From Sphingobacterium humi (lineage in GTDB: Bacteria > Bacteroidota > Bacteroidia > Sphingobacteriales > Sphingobacteriaceae), in contig NZ_WSQA01000005.1 in assembly GCF_009768885.1 (NCBI RefSeq), forward strand, positions 62,001 through 126,000: 64,000 nt of DNA, read 5' to 3'. Below are positions 25,817 through 34,983 of the stretch, piece by piece. The position numbers and the translations under genes are program-made. Position 1 is the first letter of the stretch; the number at the start of each line of letters is the position of its first letter. The notes beneath the pieces are model-generated. The model made no database searches, was not told where the DNA came from, and saw nothing but the letters and a program-made list of their open reading frames with translations.

Positions 25817-27310
25817 ATGGGTAAGAAAACAAAAAAAACGGAAGTAGACGTTGTTTTAATAGGTGCCGGCATTATGAGTGCAACACTCGGTACATTAATC
25901 AATGAGTTAAGTCCGGATATCAACATCGAGATTCTCGAACGTCTGGATGTTGTTGCTGCTGAAAGTTCTGATGCATGGAATAATGCAGGCACAGGACACT
26001 CCGCATTATGCGAGTTAAACTATACGCCTCAACAGGCCGACGGCAGTGTAAAAATCGATAAGGCTATTAATATTGCTGAGCAGTATGAAGTTTCCAAGCA
26101 GTTTTGGTCTTACCTAGTAGAGAAGGGAATCATAAAAAGTCCTAGCCATTTCATCCGTCAGGTGCCTCACATGTCGGCGGTATTTGGCGAAAAAGATGTA
26201 CAATTCTTAAAAACAAGATACGAAACCCTGACCAAGCAAAACTTGTTCAAGGGTATGGAGTATACAGAAGATACAACAACCTTAAACCAATGGGTTCCAT
26301 TAATGATGGCGGGCCGCGATGCCAATGAGCCTATCGCAGCCACCAAAATGGATATTGGTACCGATGTTAACTTCGGTGCTTTAACGCGCGATTTAGTGGA
26401 ATACCTAGACGCCAAAGAAAACATCAAACTTTCCTTAAACCAAGAAGTAAAAGATATTGACCGTGAAGATGATGGTCGTTGGGAAGTAGAGGTTAAAGAT
26501 TTAGTCACAGGCGAGAAACGCGAGATCTTGGCTAAATTTGTATTCATCGGCGCCGGTGGTCACTCCTTATTGTTATTGGAGAAATCCGGAATTCCAGAAG
26601 CCAAGGGCTATGGCGGTTTCCCAGTAGGGGGCCAATGGCTACGTTGTACAAACGAAGAAATTATTAAACAACACCATGCGAAAGTCTATGGTAAAGCTTC
26701 TGTAGGAGCGCCTCCCATGTCTGTTCCGCACTTAGATACCCGATACATCGATGGCAAACAAGCCTTATTGTTCGGGCCATATGCTGGTTTCTCCACCAAG
26801 TTCCTCAAGAAAGGTTCTTATTTCGACTTACCGGCATCCATTAAATTATCAAACATCCGTCCGATGCTTTCTGCAGGATTAGACAACTTACCGTTGACCA
26901 AATACTTGATTACGGAAGTGATGAAAAAACCTCAGGATAAATTAGACTCTTTGAAACAATTTATGCCAACGGCAAAATTGGAAGATTGGGCCATCGAGAA
27001 AGCCGGACAACGTGTGCAGGTAATCAAGAAGGATCCGAAACACGGGGGTATCTTAGAATTTGGTACCGAGGTGGTATCCAGTGCCGATGGTTCTATTGCA
27101 GCCTTATTGGGTGCATCTCCAGGGGCATCCACTTCAGTGGCCATCATGATCAATTTGTTGAAACGTTGTTTCCCGGATCGTGCGAAATCAGACTCTTACC
27201 GCAAAAAGCTGCGTGAGATGATTCCTACATGGGGTAAAAAGCTGAACGACGATGCAGCCTTATGTGAGGCGACGCGCGAACGTACGCACGAACTCTTGAA
27301 TTTAAAATAA
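25817..27310 (+). CDS. mqo: Malate:quinone oxidoreductase
   Basis: 497 residues, the usual Mqo length. The FAD-binding VVLIGAGIMSATLGTLINEL lies at the N-terminus, then WNNAGTGHSALCELNYTP, KFVFIGAGGHSLLLLEKSGI and GGFPVGGQWLRC, all typical of Mqo. It oxidises malate to oxaloacetate at the membrane and passes electrons to menaquinone, which the nearby mqn genes help make. It has a clear -7 box and a palindrome at the promoter. Confidence 0.95.
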   Translation: MGKKTKKTEVDVVLIGAGIMSATLGTLINELSPDINIEILERLDVVAAESSDAWNNAGTGHSALCELNYTPQQADGSVKIDKAINIAEQYEVSKQFWSYLVEKGIIKSPSHFIRQVPHMSAVFGEKDVQFLKTRYETLTKQNLFKGMEYTEDTTTLNQWVPLMMAGRDANEPIAATKMDIGTDVNFGALTRDLVEYLDAKENIKLSLNQEVKDIDREDDGRWEVEVKDLVTGEKREILAKFVFIGAGGHSLLLLEKSGIPEAKGYGGFPVGGQWLRCTNEEIIKQHHAKVYGKASVGAPPMSVPHLDTRYIDGKQALLFGPYAGFSTKFLKKGSYFDLPASIKLSNIRPMLSAGLDNLPLTKYLITEVMKKPQDKLDSLKQFMPTAKLEDWAIEKAGQRVQVIKKDPKHGGILEFGTEVVSSADGSIAALLGASPGASTSVAIMINLLKRCFPDRAKSDSYRKKLREMIPTWGKKLNDDAALCEATRERTHELLNLK

Positions 27311-27322
27311 TAAGTATTAATC

Positions 27323-27430
27323 AACTTATGGGGTGCTGCAGAGGGAATACCCAAACCGGCTGAGATTATACCCAAAACCTGTAAAAAAGGTTAAACCTGA
27401 TCCAGGTAATGCTGGCGGAGGGAAAAGGGA
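27323..27430 (+). promoter_or_regulatory. TPP riboswitch aptamer (THI element)
   Basis: The conserved TPP-aptamer blocks are present in order: GGGGTGC, CTGAGA, CCTGATCCAGGTAATGCTGG and CGGAGGGAA. It lies between mqo and a PnuT-like transporter gene. The leading AACTTATGG (27323-27331) can pair perfectly with CCATAAGTT (27451-27459), which also forms an arm of the terminator downstream. Confidence 0.95.
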
Positions 27431-27445
27431 TCAATATCGATCAAT

Positions 27446-27492
27446 AACATCCATAAGTTATGTCACCCACATCGCTTATGGATGTTTTTTTT
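27446..27492 (+). terminator. Terminator of the TPP riboswitch
   Basis: AACATCCATAAG (27446-27457) pairs perfectly with CTTATGGATGTT (27475-27486), and the T run goes on to 27492. Part of its 5' arm can instead pair with 27323-27331, giving a mutually exclusive fold. ATGs at 27460 and 27478 lie in the loop and 3' arm. Confidence 0.9.
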
Positions 27493-27519
27493 GATGGAAT
27501 ACGGACGGCAATAGCCCAA

Positions 27520-28086
27520 ATGACCTGGCTAGAAGTCTTTTCTGTCGCTTGTGGTATTGTGCAGGTATTACTTTCCCGAATTAATAAGGTTTCCAATTAC
27601 TTTTTCGGCATCTTAGGTATTCTCTCGGGCATGTATGTGTATTTCGATGCGAAACTCTATGCTGAGATTGCCCTGAACATGTATTACCTAATCATGAGTA
27701 TTTACGGCTGGTGGTTCTGGATGGCGAATAAGACGGCTGCAGAACAGCCCATTACACGTTGCAACCGACAAGATTGGTTCAAGGTGATCGCTATTGTGCT
27801 TATTGCCTTCGCCGTACTAACAATTATCCTGCATCGGGTAACAGACTCCGATGTGCCGGTTTGGGATGCCTGGGTATCAGCAACCGCCTGGGCGGGGATG
27901 TGGTTACTAGCCCGACGGAAACTGGAAAACTGGATACTGTTAAACATTAGTAATCTTTTCGCTATCCCATTGTATATCCATAAAGACTTGTATCTTTTTG
28001 CGGCATTGACTACCTTTTTATTTATAGTAGCCATCTTCGGGTACCTGAAGTGGCAAAAAATTATACAAACCCAAACAACATCGTAA
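27520..28086 (+). CDS. pnuT: PnuT-type thiamine transporter (PnuC family)
   Basis: 188 residues with about seven transmembrane segments. WLEVFSVACGIVQVLLSRINKVSNYFFGILGILSG and MYYLIMSIYGWWFW follow the PnuC/PnuT fold. The family moves vitamin-type ligands by facilitated diffusion; control by a TPP riboswitch points to thiamine. The open frame reaches back to an ATG at 27460, but that ATG and the one at 27478 lie within the riboswitch terminator, so I place the start at 27520, the first in-frame ATG past the T run. The flavoprotein gene follows after one base. Confidence 0.85.
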   Translation: MTWLEVFSVACGIVQVLLSRINKVSNYFFGILGILSGMYVYFDAKLYAEIALNMYYLIMSIYGWWFWMANKTAAEQPITRCNRQDWFKVIAIVLIAFAVLTIILHRVTDSDVPVWDAWVSATAWAGMWLLARRKLENWILLNISNLFAIPLYIHKDLYLFAALTTFLFIVAIFGYLKWQKIIQTQTTS

Positions 28087-28087
28087 T

Positions 28088-29164
28088 ATGCTAGAGCCGA
28101 ATCAAATTATCCTGTTAAAAGAAGCGCAAAAAGAATCCATTAAAAATAAATTCCTAAACAAAGATCAATTAGGGCTGGCTTATGCCGAGCAATTGTTTAA
28201 CCTATGGGTGCCCGAAGCCTATGGCGGACGGGAAGAAAGCTTGCCAACAGGATTAAAAATTTTAGAAGAACTAGCTTATATCGATGGGGGCTACGGGTGG
28301 ACAGTAACCCTTTGTGCCGGTGCAAATATGTTTGCCGGTTTCTTAGCGCCCGCTTTAGCAAAAGCTATATTCAAGGACCCGAAGGTATGTTGGGGTGGCA
28401 GTGGCCGCACCGGCGGAAAGGCTGTGTGGAATGGAAAGGAATACCTGATTTCCGGACAATGGCAATATGCCACAGGAGCTCCGCATTTAACGCACTTCAC
28501 CTTTAATGCCGAGATCTGGGAAAACGGACAACCTGTGCAGGAGGAAGATGGAAGCCTGAAAGTTCGCTCTTTCTTTATCCCACGCGATCAGGTATTGATC
28601 CATTACGACTGGTCGGCCTTCGGCTTGGAATGTACGGCCAGCCATAATTTCTCCTTGAACAATGCCATCGTTCCTAAGGAAAATGAATACCTACTCGATC
28701 CCATTGCAAAGACGTCCGATTCGCCCTTATTTGCAATCCCCTTTATGCCATTTGCAGAAATTACCTTATTGGTAAACTATATAGGTATGTTCCGTCGCTT
28801 TTTAGACTTGGTGGAACGCTATTATTTCGAAAAAGCGAAAGATGCTCAATGGGCAGAAAAATGGAGCAAACAGCGCTTTCAGCAACTCGATAGCATACAA
28901 ACAGATTTTAATAAGCAGCGAGCAAAAGCTTTTGCCTTGGCCGATTCCATCTGGGAACAGGTGCTTGCCGGTCGTACTGATAGCAATGCCAAACAGTACG
29001 ATGAATTGGCAACCTTCGCCCGTCAATTTGTAAAGGAAATGCGTGAGCAATTGATTCAGCTATTCCCATTGCTAGGCATTCGGGCAGCACAGGTAGATCA
29101 TGAAATAAACATTGTATTCCGAAATATATTTACAGCCAGTCAGCATAGCTTGTTAAATATTTAA
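28088..29164 (+). CDS. Acyl-CoA-dehydrogenase-like flavoprotein in the TPP operon
   Basis: 358 residues. LFNLWVPEAYGGREESL, LEELAYIDGGYGWTVTLCAGANMFAGF and GKEYLISGQWQYATGAPHLTHF match the N-terminal and middle domains of the acyl-CoA dehydrogenase superfamily, including group D flavin monooxygenases such as HpaH/HsaA type. The catalytic Glu of true acyl-CoA dehydrogenases is not evident. It begins one base after pnuT, so it should be under the same TPP switch. That suggests a role in thiamine salvage or in handling a thiamine-like compound; this is inference. Confidence 0.8.
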   Translation: MLEPNQIILLKEAQKESIKNKFLNKDQLGLAYAEQLFNLWVPEAYGGREESLPTGLKILEELAYIDGGYGWTVTLCAGANMFAGFLAPALAKAIFKDPKVCWGGSGRTGGKAVWNGKEYLISGQWQYATGAPHLTHFTFNAEIWENGQPVQEEDGSLKVRSFFIPRDQVLIHYDWSAFGLECTASHNFSLNNAIVPKENEYLLDPIAKTSDSPLFAIPFMPFAEITLLVNYIGMFRRFLDLVERYYFEKAKDAQWAEKWSKQRFQQLDSIQTDFNKQRAKAFALADSIWEQVLAGRTDSNAKQYDELATFARQFVKEMREQLIQLFPLLGIRAAQVDHEINIVFRNIFTASQHSLLNI

Positions 29165-29263
29165 GGATAAATCAGCAAGCTGATTAGATTAAAAAGGGAA
29201 AATGTTAGGAAATTTTGCTTAGGTAAGGAGGGTTGGGGAGGTTTACAAATGTATGGGTGGATT

Positions 29264-29356
29264 TTAATCCTCTTCTGAATTAAAATCATCACCATCATAC
29301 ATCAATTCCACTAAAATACTGTGGACATCTAAACTGATTACTTCATCTTTTATCAT
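29264..29356 (-). CDS. Possible 30-residue acidic peptide
   Basis: A short frame starting MIKDEVISLDVHSILVEL and ending in the very acidic DGDDFNSEED. A purine-rich stretch and a TATATTCG sequence (close to TAnnTTTG) lie upstream. It sits 111 bases downstream of a FAD/NAD(P)-binding gene on the same strand. It could be a real small protein or chance; I know no family. The rest of the 29165-29467 gap holds a weak hairpin at 29170-29185. Confidence 0.4.
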   Translation of the reverse strand: MIKDEVISLDVHSILVELMYDGDDFNSEED

Positions 29357-29467
29357 TTCGTTTTCTTTTTGTTTATACGAATATAGAACTAAAACTTAAT
29401 GATAGTATTAATGCTGTGTTAAATGTATGTTAACTCGATTAAGCTACATATACAATCCTTAATAACC

Positions 29468-31327
29468 TTATTTTTCCGATATATCGGCCGTTTTTAACAA
29501 AAGAGCCAGGGTGCTTTTTGCCCAAGGTTCCGCAAAATTATTTTGCTCCCGTCTTAATGTATCATTATTGATGACGGTTCCTTCCGCGGGCATCCCGTAA
29601 AGGTACAGTGGAAAGTCGCCTGCCAAGCCTGAGGCACGACCTTGTTTATCTACCTGTATGCTGCCTACGCTATAGCCTTCTTGGATATGTTCCTGAATGA
29701 GGCCCTTTTGTTTTAAATTGCTATATAATCGGTTGTTTTTTAAGCGCAGGTCAATTTTGGGAACCCGCGCGTGAATTAAATAGTCAAAATCCTTTTCCAG
29801 GTATTTATTCTTCAAACGAACCTTATCGCCAGCACGGGTAACCGAGGCTTTCTCCGAAAATAAAAATTGAATAAATCCTTCCTTCAGCAAGCAGAAAAAC
29901 TTCTGCGATACGTGCAATGAAGGGCCATTGCCAAGGTGTTTTATGTTGGGCGACCAGCTGTCGTCAAACGCATTTCTAGAAGAGGTGCTAAAACCTAGGC
30001 TATTAAAGATTCGGGTAATCTGGCTATAGCCTTCCCGCATTGCTGCATTGGCCGCTGCCATCGGGCTCGTAAATTCCGTGTACTCCGCCATTTCCAGACA
30101 GTAGTTGCTTAAGTCTACAATAAACTCATGGTAATTCCCCGACATATCCAACTTCGCATATTTAATCGGATTGACCATGGCATAGATTGAAAAAAGCTTT
30201 TCTTGGCTCTCATCCCGAATGTAGGCTAAGATGTCCTCCGTTTGGAAGCCTTCAAATTCGGGTAATAGTTCAAAAAATGCCAATTGTACTTCCTCATCAA
30301 ATACCGGGAGGATTTCCGTTAGAAAATCAATAGGTCGGTTTAAGTGCAGGATGGAATCCACCCAAGCATCGGTCATCAGTCTTAACTGGTATTTATGGCC
30401 TTTCCAAAACGGCGCATGCGGTAAATTCGCTAAGCTTCGCCGTGAAAATGGAAATAAAATAGGCTCTAACCCCGAACTGATGTAATGGATTTCCTGCTCT
30501 TTGCGATAAAAAATACCGCCCCGGCCTTCCGTAAATTCCAGCATGGCATCCACAAAAGTTAGCCCGGTGCCATATAAAGCCACTTCCGCTTTTGGGGGAA
30601 TAACCTCCAATTGGGAAAAAGGATAAATAGAATTTATGACCACTGGTGCCTCTTCATGGGGCATTTTCAGGTAGGCAAAAGTCCGATCTTCCGTATGGTG
30701 TCCAGTGGTAAAAATTACCGACTGATAGGGGTAAGGTAGTTTTTGGCTTAAGCTGTGCAGGAAAGCCTCTTGCCCCTGCATATCTACATCAATGACCTCC
30801 GCTTGTATAAAACTGATCTGCACCTTATCGGGTGTATGTTGCAGCACTTGTTGCAAAGCATGGCTAAGGTAATGGCCATACAGCTCCCTACTGCAATAAT
30901 CAGCCTTCGCTACAGGTTTGCCCGTCTGTTGATGTTGTTGAATCCAGGCTAACAGGCTGAGCACTGTAAATGGACGGGAAGGATTGGTTACCTCCTCCCA
31001 GCAGCTCAGGTCCGCAATACAGGTGTTTAATTGGAAGTAAGTGGGGGTTTCAGGCTTAAAATAAGGGCCTGTTCCAAAATACTGATCCCGATTGAACCAA
31101 TGAATATGCAGCTCCTTGCTCAGTACATGACCCTGTTTTACCTGTTCATGAATGGCATTCAATAAACTATCCAAGGCATAAAATCCTTTCGGACCGGCAC
31201 CCACAATAGCAATATAGCTGCGGTCTGGCTGAAAGTCAGCAAGCTCGGCTTCTAGGCATACTTGTGCCTGAAGAGTAGCAGGTATTAAACAACTGGTACT
31301 TTTTAAATGCGATGAATCCCAATCCAT
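29468..31327 (-). CDS. FAD/NAD(P)-binding protein (Pyr_redox_9 type)
   Basis: 619 residues. The FAD-binding IAIVGAGPKGFYALDSLL lies about residue 40-60, followed by HIHWFNRDQYFGTGPYF, QLNTCIADLS and VIFTTGHHTED, the order seen in the FAD-NAD(P)-binding family once linked to HI0933 and L-ornithine-type hydroxylases. The C-terminal part has KNNRLYSNLKQKGLIQ and a closing LYGMPAEGTVINNDTLRRE. The reaction is unknown. The upstream neighbour is a luciferase-like flavin monooxygenase, 139 bases away. Confidence 0.85.
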   Translation of the reverse strand: MDWDSSHLKSTSCLIPATLQAQVCLEAELADFQPDRSYIAIVGAGPKGFYALDSLLNAIHEQVKQGHVLSKELHIHWFNRDQYFGTGPYFKPETPTYFQLNTCIADLSCWEEVTNPSRPFTVLSLLAWIQQHQQTGKPVAKADYCSRELYGHYLSHALQQVLQHTPDKVQISFIQAEVIDVDMQGQEAFLHSLSQKLPYPYQSVIFTTGHHTEDRTFAYLKMPHEEAPVVINSIYPFSQLEVIPPKAEVALYGTGLTFVDAMLEFTEGRGGIFYRKEQEIHYISSGLEPILFPFSRRSLANLPHAPFWKGHKYQLRLMTDAWVDSILHLNRPIDFLTEILPVFDEEVQLAFFELLPEFEGFQTEDILAYIRDESQEKLFSIYAMVNPIKYAKLDMSGNYHEFIVDLSNYCLEMAEYTEFTSPMAAANAAMREGYSQITRIFNSLGFSTSSRNAFDDSWSPNIKHLGNGPSLHVSQKFFCLLKEGFIQFLFSEKASVTRAGDKVRLKNKYLEKDFDYLIHARVPKIDLRLKNNRLYSNLKQKGLIQEHIQEGYSVGSIQVDKQGRASGLAGDFPLYLYGMPAEGTVINNDTLRREQNNFAEPWAKSTLALLLKTADISEK

Positions 31328-31466
31328 AGGTAAAAAGTCTACAATAATTTATTCCAAATTCATGCCAAAATGAAATGGTACTAATTACAGAAACTATCCT
31401 TAATATAAGAATTTTTATTTTAAAATCCTATGGCTAAAGCTAACCATTTATCCCCACGATAGCTGA

Positions 31467-32471
31467 TTAATCGCTATTGATAATACGGAATGTTTCCGCA
31501 ATTAATTCAAATGCGCGCAATCTTTTGCTGTCCTCGTAAATATTATTGCTCAGCATGATTTCTCGGGCTTTATGTTTCTTGGCAAATGCCGAAAGGGCAG
31601 GTGCCAAGGTTGCCGGAGTGCCAATAAAGGTGCAGGAGGTCATGTTATGTACGGCTTGTTCGATTTCCGGAATACCATGGTAAAAAGGCTTTTCGGTTGG
31701 CGGAGAAAGCGGTATGCGACGATTGGTAATAATGCCGGCAAACATATTGAACAAGCTATTGGCCATAACTTCGGCCTCGGCCTGATCATCCGCGGCAACT
31801 ACATTCACACAAATCATGAAATATGGTTCTTGAAGCTGTTCCGAAGGTTTAAAATGACTATGGTATATAAGGGAAGCCTGTTCCAGCATGGCCGGCGCAA
31901 AATGCGCCGCAAAGGCATAGGGTAAGCCTAATTCAGCCGCCAAATAAGCGCTATCGGTACTCGAACCTAATATCCAAATCGGAATATCCAGGCCTTCCCC
32001 CGGAAATGCACGGACTTTGGAAACCTTGTTCTCGGCACTGAAATAGTTTTGCAGGGCCAATACATCATCTTTAAAATAGAATTGCGTATGCATATTGTTT
32101 CGGCGCAAAGCCATAGCAGTCGTCTGGTCGGTGCCCGGCGCACGCCCCAGCCCTAAATCAATTCTACCGGGATAAATGCTCTCCAGGGTTCCAAATTGCT
32201 CGGCAATCACTAAGGGTGCATGGTTGGGCAACATCACGCCACCAGAACCTACACGTATATTTTTTGTATGGCTGGCCATATGGCCTATCAATACCGAGGT
32301 GGCGGAACTCGCAACGAATTCCATATTATGGTGTTCGGCAAGCCACATGCGGGTGAAACCCAACTCATCGATGCATTGGGCACCAATGGTTGCGCGTTCA
32401 ATGGCTTCAGCAATGGTTTTATTTCTTAAAACATTCGCTAGCTCTAACAGGGAATAGTGTATGATCTCCAT
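31467..32471 (-). CDS. LLM-class flavin-dependent oxidoreductase
   Basis: 334 residues of the bacterial luciferase-like fold: RMWLAEHHNMEFVASSATSVLIGHMAS, RIRVGSGGVMLPNH-type segment, EQFGTLESIYPGRIDLGLGRAPGTD, and ILGSSTDSAYLAAELGLPYAFAAHFAP. This is the YhbW-like group with a short C-terminal part. The ATG at 32471 gives the family start MEIIHYSLLELA; an open frame begins eight codons upstream. Substrate unknown. Confidence 0.9.
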   Translation of the reverse strand: MEIIHYSLLELANVLRNKTIAEAIERATIGAQCIDELGFTRMWLAEHHNMEFVASSATSVLIGHMASHTKNIRVGSGGVMLPNHAPLVIAEQFGTLESIYPGRIDLGLGRAPGTDQTTAMALRRNNMHTQFYFKDDVLALQNYFSAENKVSKVRAFPGEGLDIPIWILGSSTDSAYLAAELGLPYAFAAHFAPAMLEQASLIYHSHFKPSEQLQEPYFMICVNVVAADDQAEAEVMANSLFNMFAGIITNRRIPLSPPTEKPFYHGIPEIEQAVHNMTSCTFIGTPATLAPALSAFAKKHKAREIMLSNNIYEDSKRLRAFELIAETFRIINSD

Positions 32472-32524
32472 CCGATAAAGATAGCACCAATTCAACTAGG
32501 AAACGGTAATAGAATTGTCCGTTT

Positions 32525-33709
32525 TTAACGGATACGGCGGCAAGCGATTACGATATGGTTATTATGGATATCCATGGTGAAAAATAAGAAAACCGAGCCG
32601 CCATCTTTGATCTTATGTTTCTTACGGATATGTTCTACCTTATCCTGAAAATTACGCGTAGCTACATTGGCTTGTGGATAGGGATTGTTTTTCTTGAACT
32701 GCCCGTAAGGCAAGACCTCTGTAATTTCAAAAATGCGCCCCGGAAACTCCGGCACCAGGCTTTCAGAAGTATATAGATGGGCATGTTGATGCAGCTTGCC
32801 TAAGCCAAAATAACGACCCACGCTCTTGAACGCTCCTGCCTTGCTGATGGCCACATCCGGATCATACAAGTAATGCTGCGGCATTAAAAAGCGACTGATG
32901 GTGCCACGCTCATCACTGTAGGTAAATTCAAAGTCTTGCAACTGATCGTGGAATAGTCGAATGGCCTTAATCTTCGGTTCCCCTTCATAGCCCCGTTCCT
33001 GTACAAAGAGCAATTCCTTGCAATCGTTGTCTAAGCTAATGACGAATACATATTTTACATGGCGCAAGCTGTGTAGCGCCGTAGAGATATCAAGTAGGGG
33101 TGAAAGCTTCGAAATAACCACCCGCGACTTCCGGAAAAACAGGTCTTGATTGGCAACAATATTAGGCTCACAATCTTCGAGTAAAAAGACCTTGCCTTGG
33201 TTTACGCGACGAGAAGGATCGACATAGATATAATCATAAGCCTGATCTTCGCTGTGTTCCAGCACCTGAATGCCATCGGCAACTACGCAGGTTAAATTAT
33301 GCACCCGCAGTATTTGCGCATTATAGGCTACAATTTCAGATAGTTTTTCGTTCAGCTCGCAATGGATAACCTCGGCAGCTTCCTGCGCCAGGTAGCAGCT
33401 GTCTACACTAAAACCGCCGGTTAAATCAATCACCCGGCTGCCTTTCGCAATCAGAGTTTGCTTAATTAATGCGGTATGTTCCGAAGAACATTGTTCCAGG
33501 TTAATCTTATCCGGGTAGTATATCCCTTCACTGAAGGCCCAGGTTGGTAATTTGCGAACACTGCGCTGCCAGCCATCAATCTGGGCGGCCAGTTCAGGAG
33601 CAGAAACCTCAGGAAAAGGACTCTTCTTCAAGGCAATTTCCGTGGGAGACTTCTCCCGGTTTGCCCGAATAAATTGTTGTACGTCCTTACTGATTATAAC
33701 CCTATTCAT
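32525..33709 (-). CDS. THUMP-like / class I SAM methyltransferase, probable RNA modification
   Basis: 394 residues. The SAM motif VIDLTGGFSVDSCYLAQEA is followed by VIHCELNEKLSEIVAYNAQIL and YIYVDPSRR (DPxR catalytic loop), then ISKLSPLLDI. The C-terminus FPGRIFEITEVLPYGQFKKN and NVATRNFQDKVEHIRKKHKIKDGG is the THUMP-like C-terminal domain. It probably methylates RNA, but the target is unknown. Its start overlaps the aspartokinase stop by 8 bases, so the two are translationally coupled. Confidence 0.85.
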   Translation of the reverse strand: MNRVIISKDVQQFIRANREKSPTEIALKKSPFPEVSAPELAAQIDGWQRSVRKLPTWAFSEGIYYPDKINLEQCSSEHTALIKQTLIAKGSRVIDLTGGFSVDSCYLAQEAAEVIHCELNEKLSEIVAYNAQILRVHNLTCVVADGIQVLEHSEDQAYDYIYVDPSRRVNQGKVFLLEDCEPNIVANQDLFFRKSRVVISKLSPLLDISTALHSLRHVKYVFVISLDNDCKELLFVQERGYEGEPKIKAIRLFHDQLQDFEFTYSDERGTISRFLMPQHYLYDPDVAISKAGAFKSVGRYFGLGKLHQHAHLYTSESLVPEFPGRIFEITEVLPYGQFKKNNPYPQANVATRNFQDKVEHIRKKHKIKDGGSVFLFFTMDIHNNHIVIACRRIR

Positions 33710-34970
33710 CTTTGTTTTTTACCAGCATTTGGCAGGTATAACTATCCTTAAGTTCGCGAATAATTTCCTTATTTACCAATACCCGGTCAATTGTTTCTTG
33801 ATTATAATAACGGATGGTGATCAATTCTAAGCCGGTAGCTACCGAAACTTTATAGCGTTGCTCCAATTGTTCCAATAAGGCCCATACATTTTCCCCGGTA
33901 TCATCTACCGCTACGGAAAAGCTAATGGCCGAGTTGTGCATCATATTAATCTTGATGCGGTGCTTATGGAAACTATTGAAAATATGACTTAAGTTATCTT
34001 CAACAATGAAGGAAAAGTCGCGCGGTTGAATATTGATGAAAACCTGGTTTACCTTAAAGATAAAAGAAGGTACAGGTAGCATCTGATTAGTCGTTTTAAT
34101 CTGTGTGCCAGGGGCTTCCGGGTCAACAAATGAACGAACATTTAAGGTTATTTTCTTGTTTTGAAGCGGCTTGATGGTTTTCGGGTGGATAACCGTGGCA
34201 CCATAATACGTCAGCTCAATGGCATCGGTATAGGATAGCTCCGGAATCAGTTCTGTTTTATCAAACCATTTCGGATCCGCATTCAATACACCCGGTACAT
34301 CTTTCCAAATGGTGATGTTTTCCGCATGTAGGCTGGCCGCAAATATGGCCGCCGAATAGTCAGAACCTTCCCGACCCAGGGTGGTGGTGAAGTTTTCCGA
34401 GGTAGAACCAATATAGCCTTGTGTCACAATAATATAGTCGTCAAGGATGCTCGGCAGCTCTTTGCGGATCTTATCTTCGGTTTTCGCCCAATCGACATTG
34501 GCTTCCCGATAATTATTATCGGTTAGGATATAGTCTCGCGCATCCACCCACTTCGCTTGCACGCCCATGAACTGCGCATAGGCCGCAATGATTTTGGTGG
34601 AAAGGAGCTCACCGATAGATACGATCTGATCAAAAAGATAATCGTAATCGTCCTGCGGCTCATCTTCCAATATCCATTCAATTTCTACAAAAGTATTGGC
34701 GATATCATCAAAAACAGGGTGGTTTTCATCCGGAAACAACTCCTTTAAAATCTGAAAATGCTCTTGTTTAAGGCTATCTAGCATGCCAAAATAATCCGCA
34801 TTTTGCTTTACGAAACCTTCCGTAATGCGGGCCAGTTTATCGGTTGTTTTTCCAATGGCTGAAACCACCACCAATAAGGCTGAATTTTTATATTTTTCAA
34901 TGATAGAAACGACATTTTTAATATTGTCTGCACTCTTTACAGAAGCTCCCCCAAATTTAAATACCTGCAT
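33702..34970 (-). CDS. lysC: Aspartate kinase, monofunctional
   Basis: 422 residues. N-terminal KFGGASVKSADNIKNV and LVVVSAIGKTTDKL, then TTLGREGSDYSAAIFAASL, the aspartokinase catalytic signatures. The C-terminal ACT-type region includes FINIQPRDFSFIVEDNLSHIF and INMMHNSAISFSVAVDD. It phosphorylates aspartate in the route to lysine, threonine and methionine, and in diaminopimelate synthesis for the wall. There is no fused homoserine dehydrogenase. It lies 13 bases after the DUF3298 lipoprotein gene. Confidence 0.93.
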   Translation of the reverse strand: MQVFKFGGASVKSADNIKNVVSIIEKYKNSALLVVVSAIGKTTDKLARITEGFVKQNADYFGMLDSLKQEHFQILKELFPDENHPVFDDIANTFVEIEWILEDEPQDDYDYLFDQIVSIGELLSTKIIAAYAQFMGVQAKWVDARDYILTDNNYREANVDWAKTEDKIRKELPSILDDYIIVTQGYIGSTSENFTTTLGREGSDYSAAIFAASLHAENITIWKDVPGVLNADPKWFDKTELIPELSYTDAIELTYYGATVIHPKTIKPLQNKKITLNVRSFVDPEAPGTQIKTTNQMLPVPSFIFKVNQVFINIQPRDFSFIVEDNLSHIFNSFHKHRIKINMMHNSAISFSVAVDDTGENVWALLEQLEQRYKVSVATGLELITIRYYNQETIDRVLVNKEIIRELKDSYTCQMLVKNKDE

Positions 34971-34983
34971 GTATGCTTATATT

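Noticed and set aside
27460..27519. Upstream ATGs at 27460 and 27478 as the pnuT start
   Set aside because: They lie inside the hairpin of the riboswitch terminator; the protein family begins near the ATG at 27520.
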